Positions 1-6,741 of a stretch of 9,080 nucleotides of DNA are shown here, one piece after another. How positions within the stretch are numbered: position 1 is the stretch's first letter; each line of letters opens with the position of its first letter. The notes beneath the pieces were generated by a model. It saw only the letters and a program-made list of their open reading frames with translations. It had not been told where the DNA came from and made no database searches. The stretch lies in contig JBCBJG010000124.1 of NCBI GenBank assembly GCA_038523655.1, positions 1 to 9,080 on the forward strand, given 5' to 3'. The stretch is from CALHAX01 sp038523655 (GTDB lineage Bacteria; Pseudomonadota; Alphaproteobacteria; Rhizobiales; CALHAX01). A program made the position numbers and the translations under genes.

Positions 1-120
1 ATGCGGATGGTCCATTTCCTCGAGCAGCGAGATTGCCGCGAGCACCGGTACCGACGGCTGACACACCGCGACCACATGCACGTCCCCACCGAGCGCGGAG
101 AGGAAATGGACCATCCGCAT
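1..120. repeat. Perfect 21-bp inverted repeat flanking an inverted phaZ segment
   Basis: Bases 1-21 are the exact reverse complement of bases 100-120; the match stops at 22/99. The 78-base spacer (22-99) reads as PhaZ protein on the minus strand, while the gene downstream reads on the plus strand. Inverting the spacer restores an uninterrupted frame from base 1 into the downstream phaZ gene. An arm of exactly 21 bases starting at the first base of the window looks like a de Bruijn assembly effect or a fold-back chimera. A genuine invertible segment is the alternative. The repeat itself is seen directly; its cause is inferred. Confidence 0.9.
1..120 (-). CDS. phaZ: PHB depolymerase (PhaZ) internal fragment, inverted relative to the rest of the gene
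   Basis: Read on the minus strand from 120 to 1, this stretch gives 40 codons without a stop that match intracellular PHB depolymerases just before their conserved GGPIDTR motif. They contain GGDVHVVAVCQPSVPVLAA; the Cys of VCQP (codon at 63-61) corresponds to the nucleophile of the family (Cys183 in the Ralstonia eutropha enzyme, from memory). The last codons encode EEMDHPH, the same residues encoded at 100-120 on the plus strand, so the fragment joins logically to the main phaZ frame. It is not an independent gene. It is the missing active-site part of phaZ in flipped orientation, through mis-assembly or true inversion. Confidence 0.8.
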   Translation of the reverse strand, partial: MRMVHFLSALGGDVHVVAVCQPSVPVLAAISLLEEMDHPH

Positions 121-990
121 GCACCGAACAGCCTCATGATGATGGGGGGGCCAATCGATACACGGATCAGCCCGACCGAAGTGAATCGCCTCGCCGAGAG
201 CAAAGGGACCGACTGGTTCGCGAGCAACGTGATCTCCCGGGTGCCGTGGCCGCATCTTGGGTTCGGCCGCGCCGTCTATCCCGGGTTCCTGCAGTTGACC
301 GGCTTCATGACGATGAACCTCGATCGGCATGTGCAGGCGCACCAGGACCTCTTCCAGCATCTGGTGGAGGGAGACGGTGACAGCGCCGAGAAGCACAAGG
401 AGTTCTACGACGAGTATCTCGCGGTCATGGATCTAACGAGCGAGTTCTATCTGCAGACCGTCGAGAACGTCTTCGTCGAGCACCACCTCCCACGCGGGAT
501 GATGACCCACCGCGGTCGTCCAGTCCGGCCGGACGCGATCCACACCGTGCCGATCATGACGATCGAGGGGGAAAAAGACGACATTACCGGCAAAGGCCAG
601 TGCCGCGCTGCGCTTGATCTGTGCAGCGGGCTCCCGGCATCAAAGAAAAAACATCTCGAAGCGCAGGGTGTCGGCCACTACGGCATCTTCAACGGCTCGC
701 GCTTCCGGCAGATCATTTTGCCCAAGCTGCGCAAGTTCATCGAAGCGAACGAGCCACCGGAACGGGTTCGTGCGGCGCGGGACGATCTTGCCGACATCGA
801 GATCGGCGCGCTCGCGCACGGTCCGCTCGAGTGTGCCCGGCGGATCCGAAAGGACACCCAGCGGGCTCTAAGCGCGATCGAGAACGGACAGATGCCGGAC
901 ATCGCGACGCTTGCAAGCAACGGTGCGGCGCGGACACGATCGCGCAAAAACTCTCGCAGCGTACGTGGAAGACGCTCACGCCGCGTATAG
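100..990 (+). CDS. phaZ: Intracellular poly(3-hydroxybutyrate) depolymerase, C-terminal part
   Basis: The product hydrolyses stored polyhydroxybutyrate in the cytoplasm, releasing hydroxybutyrate as carbon and energy source. Family hallmarks in order are GGPIDTR, VYPGFLQ, FYDEYLAVMD, IEGEKDDITG with the catalytic Asp (codons near 577-582), and GVGHYGIFNG with the catalytic His (codon 676). The nucleophile Cys motif is not in this frame but lies inverted in bases 1-99. The frame is open back to base 1, but residues encoded by 22-99 on this strand do not resemble the family, so homology starts at 100. About 296 residues are present against roughly 400-430 for the full enzyme. After the usual end (FIEANE) a basic, low-complexity tail of about 80 residues follows, which I do not recognise. 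The N-terminus lies outside the window. Confidence 0.9.
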   Translation, partial: EEMDHPHAPNSLMMMGGPIDTRISPTEVNRLAESKGTDWFASNVISRVPWPHLGFGRAVYPGFLQLTGFMTMNLDRHVQAHQDLFQHLVEGDGDSAEKHKEFYDEYLAVMDLTSEFYLQTVENVFVEHHLPRGMMTHRGRPVRPDAIHTVPIMTIEGEKDDITGKGQCRAALDLCSGLPASKKKHLEAQGVGHYGIFNGSRFRQIILPKLRKFIEANEPPERVRAARDDLADIEIGALAHGPLECARRIRKDTQRALSAIENGQMPDIATLASNGAARTRSRKNSRSVRGRRSRRV

Positions 991-995
991 CGTCT
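970..995 (+). other. Stem-loop over the phaZ stop codon
   Basis: AGACGCT (970-976) and AGCGTCT (989-995) form a perfect 7-bp stem with a 12-base loop; the phaZ stop codon TAG is at 988-990. No T-run follows, so this is not a clear intrinsic terminator. It might protect the mRNA 3' end or be chance in GC-rich DNA. Confidence 0.25.
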
Positions 996-1135
996 CGTGT
1001 AGGCACCCCTCACGCGCTTGCTGAGGTTTCGCGATGCGTCGGGCTGGTCAAAACACCTGAGCTGTTGGGGCCACCCGCGTCGTCGTCGCGGAACATTCAG
1101 ATCGTCACCAAGTTGCCGTTCGTACGTGTTCCGTG

Positions 1136-1164
1136 CGCGTTCGGCAGCTGAGTGCCGCGACGCG
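1136..1164 (+). promoter_or_regulatory. Hairpin in the phaZ-metallopeptidase gap with an alternative pairing
   Basis: CGCGT (1136-1140) and CGGCA (1142-1146) pair with TGCCG (1153-1157) and ACGCG (1160-1164) around a 6-base loop, giving ten base pairs with a small internal loop. The ACGCG arm can alternatively pair with CGCGT at 1171-1175. No T-run follows, so a simple terminator is unlikely. The rest of the 228-base gap 991-1218 shows no gene; it holds a 12-bp AT-rich palindrome, AGAATTAATTCT (1181-1192), 26 bases before the next start codon. The function is unknown. Confidence 0.3.
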
Positions 1165-1218
1165 GTCAGTCGCGTTCCTCAGAATTAATTCTCCGTTTGA
1201 AGCGACAGGGGGAGCTTC

Positions 1219-2079
1219 ATGCGACGTACCTATGCCGTCGGCGAGGCATCGGACGAGAGCCTATCCGTTTGCGGGCTCGACGTGCCCATCACCGTGAAAC
1301 GCCATCCGCGCGCGCGGCGCATGACGCTGCGCGTAAGCCATTGCAGGCGCGGGGTCGTGTTGACGGTTCCGCGGTCCTGCGATGTCAGAGAGGCGCGCTC
1401 GTTCGTGACGAAGAACGTTCGATGGATCGAGCGGCATGTGAGCGAGCTGCCGCAGACTGTCCGGTTCGAAGACGGCGCGATCATTCCGCTGCGTGGCACG
1501 CCACACCGCCTCGTGTTCGTCGGGCGCACCTCGGGGCGTGGCGTCGTGTGGCAGGCGGCGCGGCAGATGTCGCTGATGGAGCACGGTGGATCCGGCACGC
1601 TGTTGCTCGACGCTCCGAGCGAGGTCAGCGGCGCGGCGACTGCGGTGGAAGAGCTCCATCTCGAAGAACCCCGTGCCGAAGAGCTCCATGTCGAAGAGCT
1701 CCACGTCTCAGGGGCTGTGGACCATGCGCCGCGCCGGCTGCGGGACTGGCTGATTGCGCAGGCGCGCGACGACATTACTAACCGTGTTGCAATCCATGCG
1801 CAGCGGCTCGGTCTGCAACCGCGCCGCATCACGATCCGGGATCAGTCATCGCGCTGGGGCTCCTGCTCGTCGACGGGCGCACTGTCGTTTTCATGGCGGC
1901 TCGTTCTGGCGCCGCCAACGGTGCTCGATTATGTGGCCGCGCACGAGGTCGCGCACTTGCGTGAGATGAACCACAGTCGCCGGTTTTGGGATCTCGTGCG
2001 GCGGACGATGCCGGAGATGGACGGTCCGAAGGAGTGGCTGCGGGAGAACGGTGCGCAGCTTCACGCCTACGCGCTGTAG
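1219..2079 (+). CDS. YgjP-type (DUF45, M48-like) zinc metallopeptidase family protein
   Basis: This 286-residue protein belongs to the YgjP/DUF45 family, predicted cytoplasmic zinc hydrolases with a gluzincin-like fold; the E. coli member has been annotated as a UTP pyrophosphatase. The zinc motif HEVAH gives H242, E243 and H246, followed by the family's NHS motif (H252) and SRRFW. Upstream is the other signature, RDQSSRWGSCSS. The N-terminal half is the usual beta-rich region (RHPRARRMTLRV). Residues 144-163 form an extra segment of four EELHV-like pentapeptides that the family normally lacks. The start is well supported by GGGGGAG just upstream of ATG 1219. It is convergent with the Ldh_2 gene, 70 bases apart. 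The physiological substrate is unknown; family membership is secure. Confidence 0.9.
   Translation: MRRTYAVGEASDESLSVCGLDVPITVKRHPRARRMTLRVSHCRRGVVLTVPRSCDVREARSFVTKNVRWIERHVSELPQTVRFEDGAIIPLRGTPHRLVFVGRTSGRGVVWQAARQMSLMEHGGSGTLLLDAPSEVSGAATAVEELHLEEPRAEELHVEELHVSGAVDHAPRRLRDWLIAQARDDITNRVAIHAQRLGLQPRRITIRDQSSRWGSCSSTGALSFSWRLVLAPPTVLDYVAAHEVAHLREMNHSRRFWDLVRRTMPEMDGPKEWLRENGAQLHAYAL
1648..1707 (+). repeat. Four tandem 15-bp repeats encoding a pentapeptide
   Basis: Units lie at 1648-1662, 1663-1677, 1678-1692 and 1693-1707. Units 1, 3 and 4 are nearly identical (GAAGAGCTCCA followed by T/C, C/G, TC); unit 2 has diverged. They encode EELHL, EEPRA, EELHV and EELHV within the metallopeptidase gene. 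The unit length is a multiple of three, so copy-number change would keep the frame. Confidence 0.9.
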
Positions 2080-2149
2080 GCGATTGTCCCGCCGGCGTCA
2101 GCGCCTTCGTGATTAAACCTCCGTGGGCGGCGACCGCTGTCAAGTCGCG

Positions 2150-3145
2150 TCAGCGCAGTCCGATCAGCTCCGCGATATCGTCCGGCACGGCGATGCCGTC
2201 GCGACGCGCTGTCTGAGCTGCCAGGAAACGCCGCTCACCGGGAAGCCGGAGCGCCGGGTCTGCGTCGATGAGCGTGACGAGACGGTGCATCGTGTCCGCG
2301 AACGCGTTGACGTCTCCACCGCCCGGGTCGATCGCGAGCATCAGCTGTCCGAGCCGCGGATGGGGCGCCTTCGCGTCGCCGAGTGCTGCGGCCTCGACGC
2401 TCAACGGGCCGGCGGTCAACGCTGCCGAGAGGATTTCCACAACCAGCGCCCAATTCGCGCCGTGCTGCCCGCCGGCGGGGAGAATATATCCGCCGAGCGC
2501 GGCCTGCGGATCAGTGGTCGGCTCGCCGGCGTTATCGCAGGCCCAGCCTTCGGGAATAGGCTTGCCTTCGTCGCGCGCCATCATGATCGCCGTCTTGGTT
2601 GCAATGCTTGCGCTCTGGTCGATGACGATCGGTGCGCCTGCCGGCCGGGGGGCGGCGAGGCTGAACGGGTTCGTGCCGTAATACGCCCGCGCTGCGCCGC
2701 CTTGGGACATGGCTGCCGGTGAGTTCGAGAACGCCATCGCGACGAAGCCGGCGGTCGCCAACGGCTCGGTCATCCCGGAAAGTGCCAGCGAGTTGTAGGA
2801 ATTGACGATCCGCGCAACCGCAATGCCCTCGCGTTTTGCAGCGCGACGCAACCAGTCGCTCGCGAGTTCGATTGCCGGCTGAGCGAACCCCTCTGCTGCA
2901 TCGATCGTGACGGCTGCGCCGTGCTCACGGATGATTTCCGGGCGTGCTGTGGCGTTGATGCGCCCGCTACGGATTTGCTCGAGGAAGATCGGGAGATAAA
3001 AGAAGCCGCAGATGGGGTTCGCTTCAGCCTCGTTGGTCAGGATTGCGTGGGCGACGGGCGCTGAGATCGAGGCGCTCGCACCGGCCGCCTCAAAGGTGGA
3101 CGACATGGCCCGCGCGACGTCGGGGAGGGGAAAAAGGCGGCTCAT
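2150..3145 (-). CDS. Ldh_2 family (malate/L-lactate/ureidoglycolate dehydrogenase-like) oxidoreductase, atypical active site
   Basis: This 331-residue protein belongs to the Ldh_2 family of NAD(P)H-dependent enzymes, which reduce 2-oxo acids or cyclic imino acids (AllD, DlgD, ComC and Δ1-piperideine-2-carboxylate reductases are members). Family features are EQIRSGRINATARP, YYGTNPFSLAAP (154-166), IPEGWACDNAGEPTTDP and a divergent GGQHG in place of the usual GGxKG. The two active-site histidines are absent: the SHG motif reads ICG (Cys46), and the second His is Asn118 (NSYNS). ATG 3145 was chosen because it sits in an ATGA overlap with the upstream gene's stop, although the frame is open further upstream. 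That extension lies within the enolase gene and resembles nothing. It is the second gene of a minus-strand operon. The substrate is unknown; catalysis may be altered or lost. Confidence 0.85.
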   Translation of the reverse strand: MSRLFPLPDVARAMSSTFEAAGASASISAPVAHAILTNEAEANPICGFFYLPIFLEQIRSGRINATARPEIIREHGAAVTIDAAEGFAQPAIELASDWLRRAAKREGIAVARIVNSYNSLALSGMTEPLATAGFVAMAFSNSPAAMSQGGAARAYYGTNPFSLAAPRPAGAPIVIDQSASIATKTAIMMARDEGKPIPEGWACDNAGEPTTDPQAALGGYILPAGGQHGANWALVVEILSAALTAGPLSVEAAALGDAKAPHPRLGQLMLAIDPGGGDVNAFADTMHRLVTLIDADPALRLPGERRFLAAQTARRDGIAVPDDIAELIGLR

Positions 3146-4308
3146 GCTGTCGCCGTTGACGAGATTGCGGATGGCGGCACCGAGGTCGCAAGCCAATCCT
3201 CGAAGCGGCGATTGGCTTTGGCGACCCGGTCGCGATCGAGCGTAACGCCGAGGCCGGGCGCGGCAGGAAGCGCGAGGCGGCCAGCCCCGGGGGAAAGAGC
3301 GGGCGTGGAGACAATATCCTCTTCGAGGAGCTGCCACATGATCTGGTTTCCGTCGTCGAGGTTCGCGATGGTCCGCGCCACGTGATGTTCGGCGCAGGTC
3401 GTGATGCCGGTCGTCATGCTCGAATGGATGCAAAGCCTCAGTCCGGCCGCGTCCGTAATGCCCGCGGCAACGCTCATCGCGCGCAGCCCGCCGATCTCAC
3501 GGGGGCCGACGGCGATCATGTCGGCGACCCCGTCCCGGCAGGCGGAATAAACATCCCCGACCGTGAAGACCGATTGGTCAGCACCGAGCGCGATCGGGCT
3601 GCGTTCCTTGAGATGACGCAACGCGTGTTGCGAGCGGCTCGACGTCGGCTGCTCGATGTACTCGATGTCGTACGGCGCAAGACGCGCCATCATCCGTAAA
3701 GCAAGCGCCGGGTCCCATGCCTCATTGGCGTCGAGCCGCAACCGCGCATCGCCGATCGCTTCGCGCACCAGGCGGGTGGCTTCGATGTCGTGGTGCTCTC
3801 CAACGCCGACCTTGAGGTAGATGATCGGGTGGTCGTCGGCAACGGCGCTGCGGGCATCTTCCGCCAGTTCCTGCGGGGTGTCGCCCTGGAGAAAATAAAA
3901 GTAGCCGACATCGGCGCGGACGGCGCCGCCGAGCAGGTCCCAGACGGGCCGCTCGAGAAGCTTTCCCTGAAGATCGAGCACTGCCATTTCGAGGCCCGAA
4001 AAGATCTGGTTCGCGAGCCGTGGCATGTTCGCGCCGAAGGCGAGAAAATCTCCCTTGTATGCGCGCGCAACGAGCCGCGGGTAATCGAACAACGGTTCGC
4101 CGATGAAGTGTCGGGAAAGGCGGTCGATGATCCGCTTCTGTGCCAGTGCGTCCGGCGCTGTCGTCGTCTCACCGATACCAATCGTGCCGTCGTCGCTCTC
4201 GATTTCGATGAGGTTGACGGTGAAGGCATCCTCTAAACCCTGTGACCATACATACGGCTTCTTGAGCGGCAGGCGCATCGGGGTGACGCGCACGTCGGCG
4301 ATCTTCAT
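3142..4308 (-). CDS. Enolase-superfamily protein (mandelate racemase/muconate lactonizing enzyme group)
   Basis: This 388-residue protein has the full two-domain architecture: an N-terminal capping domain (MKIADVRVTPMRLPLKKPY) and a TIM barrel. The usual reaction is Mg-assisted proton abstraction next to a carboxylate (racemisation, dehydration or cycloisomerisation). Visible residues are Lys166 (YLKVG, candidate base), the metal ligands Asp193 (RLDANEAWD), Glu219 (IEYIEQP) and Asp244 (GADQS), then IGGL and His295 (CIHSS). Two departures stand out: the usual DE after the third barrel ligand is DQ, and the position that carries Lys or Asp in muconate or mandelate enzymes (five residues before GG) is Gly268. 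The first Lys of the KxK motif is Tyr164. ATG 4308 opens the protein at the expected conserved start, with only a weak ribosome site. The stop overlaps the Ldh_2 start, implying translational coupling. The substrate cannot be read from the sequence. Confidence 0.9.
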   Translation of the reverse strand: MKIADVRVTPMRLPLKKPYVWSQGLEDAFTVNLIEIESDDGTIGIGETTTAPDALAQKRIIDRLSRHFIGEPLFDYPRLVARAYKGDFLAFGANMPRLANQIFSGLEMAVLDLQGKLLERPVWDLLGGAVRADVGYFYFLQGDTPQELAEDARSAVADDHPIIYLKVGVGEHHDIEATRLVREAIGDARLRLDANEAWDPALALRMMARLAPYDIEYIEQPTSSRSQHALRHLKERSPIALGADQSVFTVGDVYSACRDGVADMIAVGPREIGGLRAMSVAAGITDAAGLRLCIHSSMTTGITTCAEHHVARTIANLDDGNQIMWQLLEEDIVSTPALSPGAGRLALPAAPGLGVTLDRDRVAKANRRFEDWLATSVPPSAISSTATA

Positions 4309-4450
4309 CGGGGATGGTCCGTTCAGGCGGGCTGGCTGATGACCGCGCGACGGTGGTCGGCGCTCCGGCAGTTGTCAACGCACCGTAGGCGTAAGAGGGA
4401 GAACCGCGTCGTAGCCCGATGGGTCAGCACCGATCTCACCTGCGTTTGAT
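4309..4450. other. Divergent intergenic region before the enolase/Ldh_2 operon
   Basis: This 142-base region must hold the promoter of the minus-strand enolase/Ldh_2 operon. No convincing -35/-10 pair, operator or hairpin was recognised. Coding homology on the plus strand is not detectable until about 4610, so roughly 300 bases (4309-4610) contain no recognisable gene content. Confidence 0.4.
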
Positions 4451-5227
4451 ATGTGCCCGGCGGGCTGCTTGCGTTCTGTCCGGCGTCTCGAATGCGGAGC
4501 GGTTTGGCGATACGTCTGTTGCAGTTTTGGAAGGTCGTGCTGGCGTGATCAGCCTTTTGCGCGGGCGGCGTTCTGGGGTGGGTCAGGTACGCTTGGTGGG
4601 GCCCTGGCGAATGCCACGTACAGTGCGCGTACGATCGGGACGGCCAGTAAGCGCGTGCAAATTATCCTCCTCGATACGCGGTCTTTCCGCGCGCCGTTGC
4701 GGCACCACCCCTGCGGGCGAAGCAATCGCGGGACGTATGTCCCTGATCCCGATCCATCGGAAACGCTCCTCGGCGCAGCCCAATGGGACTGGCTTGCCAA
4801 GGTTCTGCGGGAGCCGGCTGAGCTGCGGCTCGTGGTCTCGAGCATTCAGGTGTTAGCGGACGGGCATGGCTGGGAACGAAGGGGGAACCTACCCCGCGAG
4901 CGTGACCGCCTGTTCGCCCTGATCGCTGAGACGAAAGCGAATAGCGTTGTTTTTCTCTCCGGTGATCGGCATCGCGCTACGATCTATCGTGATGCGACGA
5001 AGGGCGACGTGCCGTTCGTGGAAATCACATCCTCGTCGATGAACATGCCGTTCGACGATCCGGACGAGCGCGGCCCTCACCAACTTGCGGCGATGTACGG
5101 CAAGGAAAACTTCGGCGTCATCGATATCGATTGGGAGACCTGTCGCGTCGCGTTGGTGCTGCGGGGGCTCGATGGCGCGGTTGTTCGCACGCGTGACATC
5201 GCGTTGGACGCGCTTGCTCGGGATTAA
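4451..5227 (+). CDS. PhoD-like metallophosphatase, N-terminally truncated (probable pseudogene)
   Basis: From about residue 55 this frame matches the C-terminal half of the PhoD/alkaline phosphatase D family, exported metal-dependent phosphodiesterases/phosphatases. Motifs are YSARTIG, VQIILLDTRSFR (69-80), LGAAQWDWL (107-115), SSIQV, WERRGNLPRER (141-151) and the metal-binding SGDRH (170-174). The signal peptide and the N-terminal metal motifs of the family are missing. The first roughly 50 residues (Cys- and Arg-rich) resemble nothing, and neither other frame supplies the missing part. ATG 4451 is simply the first start in the open frame; no ribosome site is obvious. Loss of half the metal centre predicts an inactive product, most simply a remnant of a 5' deletion. 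It is convergent with the vWA gene. Confidence 0.75.
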   Translation: MCPAGCLRSVRRLECGAVWRYVCCSFGRSCWRDQPFARAAFWGGSGTLGGALANATYSARTIGTASKRVQIILLDTRSFRAPLRHHPCGRSNRGTYVPDPDPSETLLGAAQWDWLAKVLREPAELRLVVSSIQVLADGHGWERRGNLPRERDRLFALIAETKANSVVFLSGDRHRATIYRDATKGDVPFVEITSSSMNMPFDDPDERGPHQLAAMYGKENFGVIDIDWETCRVALVLRGLDGAVVRTRDIALDALARD

Positions 5228-5289
5228 TCGCTGCTGCGCTGATCGACGGGGACGTGCTTACTCGAGTTGCTGACTGGCGCGAACCTGAC

Positions 5290-5314
5290 AGGGGCGATGC
5301 AACCGGCCGCCCCT
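5290..5314. terminator. Candidate bidirectional terminator hairpin between convergent genes
   Basis: AGGGGCG (5290-5296) and CGCCCCT (5308-5314) form a perfect 7-bp GC-rich stem with an 11-base loop. It sits in the 136-base gap between the convergent PhoD remnant and vWA gene, where a shared terminator would be expected. On the plus side ATCGTTTAATT follows, only moderately T-rich; the minus side lacks a T-run. Nothing else is seen in 5228-5363. Confidence 0.45.
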
Positions 5315-5363
5315 ATCGTTTAATTCGTATCGACGTCTATCGAGGCGCACCGCCCCGGCCTGA

Positions 5364-6650
5364 TCAGAAAGCTTTGCGGATGCTTTTCTGGATCACCGTG
5401 TCGAAGCCGGCGCTCGGCTTGCGGGTTTTCTTGGCGTCGCGGAGGAATGTGCGACGCTGTTTCACGAGGGCCTGCAGCTTGCCGTCGAGTTCGGCCCGCC
5501 GTGCGCGTTGCGCTGAGATACGCTGCTTGCGTTCGGCGGGTGTCAGCGACTGAAGCGGGGCCGGAAGCGCGTCCGGGCGGACATCGTCGAGGGAGAGTGC
5601 TCCGCTCTCCAGTTCCGCGACGAGATCTGCGCCGCCGGTGACGACTTCCCGTTTGCCACGCTTCGATGCGTAGTAAGCCGCGCGGTCGGCGGAGGACGGT
5701 GCGGCGGCGGCTTGCCGGCTCTCGAGTTTCTTCAGCGTCCGAGCGCGTCGGACCGCATTGCCGTACGGGATCACGGTCTTGTCGAGTTCGAGCTGAAGCC
5801 GACGGATCTGCTGATCGTATGGGGTTTCGATGATCTGCACATTGCCGGAGAGCGGGATCTGCGCGTAGACACCGCCGCCGAGTGAGGCAATTTCCCTCCA
5901 CACCAGCCGCGTGTCATGGCGCCGGCCAGCCTGCAATGCGTTGACAGTGATGCCGCGCTTGCGGGCGAGCTTGAGCGCCTCGGGGTACTTGACGTCCTGT
6001 TGGTAGTCCATGTGCGGCGGCGCATCTCCCGCAAGGAACAGAAGCCGGATATTCTTTTTGCTCCCCGCCTGACGATCGGCCGAGGTCCAGTTGGCGCGCG
6101 TAATCCCTTCGAAAAGCGCTTGATTGACGGATTCCGGCGTGTCGCCGCCGCCACGCGCACGGAAGCTGAGGAGCTTTGCGTAAAGCCCATCGATGTCGGT
6201 CGTCAGGTCATGGAAACGGGTGACGTAGGCATCGCCGAGGTCACGAAAGCCAACCAGCCCGATGCGAACGATCGCGTCCGGATCGTTTTCGACGACCTCG
6301 TTTGCGATGGCCCAGATCTTCTGCTTCGCGCCCGCGATCAATCGGGACATCGAGCCGGTCGTATCCAGCACGAACATGACCTCGACCACCCGTTTGCCGC
6401 AGTACTGACCGGCGTCGCCGTCGAGCTGGCAGGCGACGCCGGATTGCGACGATGCCGCCGAAGCGGTGCCGGTGGCGAGCGGCGTGAGTGCGGAGGTCGC
6501 GGCGAGTGTCGAGACCGCGCAGATCGCAGCGCCGATGCGCGTCGTGCGGGCAAATGCGGCGGCGACCCGGCGCAAACTTGGCAGAATTTGTCTCCGCTCC
6601 TCATTCATCGGCTTCGTCGTCTGGGTCGTCGTCGGGGAGGGGCTGCGCAT
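5364..6650 (-). CDS. Exported von Willebrand factor type A domain protein
   Basis: With the start at 6650 this is a 428-residue protein. A basic N-region is followed by a hydrophobic stretch (about residues 39-59) and a possible signal-peptidase site after GTASA (about 65), suggesting export or membrane anchoring. Two cysteines (VACQ and QYCG, about 74 and 84) could pair in the periplasm. The vWA domain follows with a complete metal site (MIDAS): DTTGSMS (Asp96, Thr98, Ser100), GGGDTPES (Thr171) and LAGDAPPH (Asp209). The last 60 or so residues are a charged, probably helical, basic tail. ATG 6650 has AAAGGA seven bases upstream; GTG 6743 and ATG 6608 are alternatives. Such proteins bind partners or the cell surface through Mg; the partner here is unknown. 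It stands alone, divergent from the small-gene pair. Confidence 0.85.
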   Translation of the reverse strand: MRSPSPTTTQTTKPMNEERRQILPSLRRVAAAFARTTRIGAAICAVSTLAATSALTPLATGTASAASSQSGVACQLDGDAGQYCGKRVVEVMFVLDTTGSMSRLIAGAKQKIWAIANEVVENDPDAIVRIGLVGFRDLGDAYVTRFHDLTTDIDGLYAKLLSFRARGGGDTPESVNQALFEGITRANWTSADRQAGSKKNIRLLFLAGDAPPHMDYQQDVKYPEALKLARKRGITVNALQAGRRHDTRLVWREIASLGGGVYAQIPLSGNVQIIETPYDQQIRRLQLELDKTVIPYGNAVRRARTLKKLESRQAAAAPSSADRAAYYASKRGKREVVTGGADLVAELESGALSLDDVRPDALPAPLQSLTPAERKQRISAQRARRAELDGKLQALVKQRRTFLRDAKKTRKPSAGFDTVIQKSIRKAF

Positions 6651-6741
6651 CGTGCTGTCCTTTGTGAGCGGTTTCGATGGTGGGACGGGTCTCGCCGGGA
6701 GATCCTTGGGTGCGGTGCTGATTTTTTCCGGATCGACGGGC

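Noticed and set aside
2080..2149. Possible terminator between the convergent metallopeptidase and Ldh_2 genes
   Set aside because: Only a 4-bp stem (GGCG-TCAG-CGCC) was found and no T-run, too weak to call.
3146..3433. Upstream extension of the Ldh_2 frame to 3433
   Set aside because: The extension overlaps the enolase gene, is His/Arg-rich with no family match, and the ATGA-coupled start at 3145 begins at the family's normal N-terminus.
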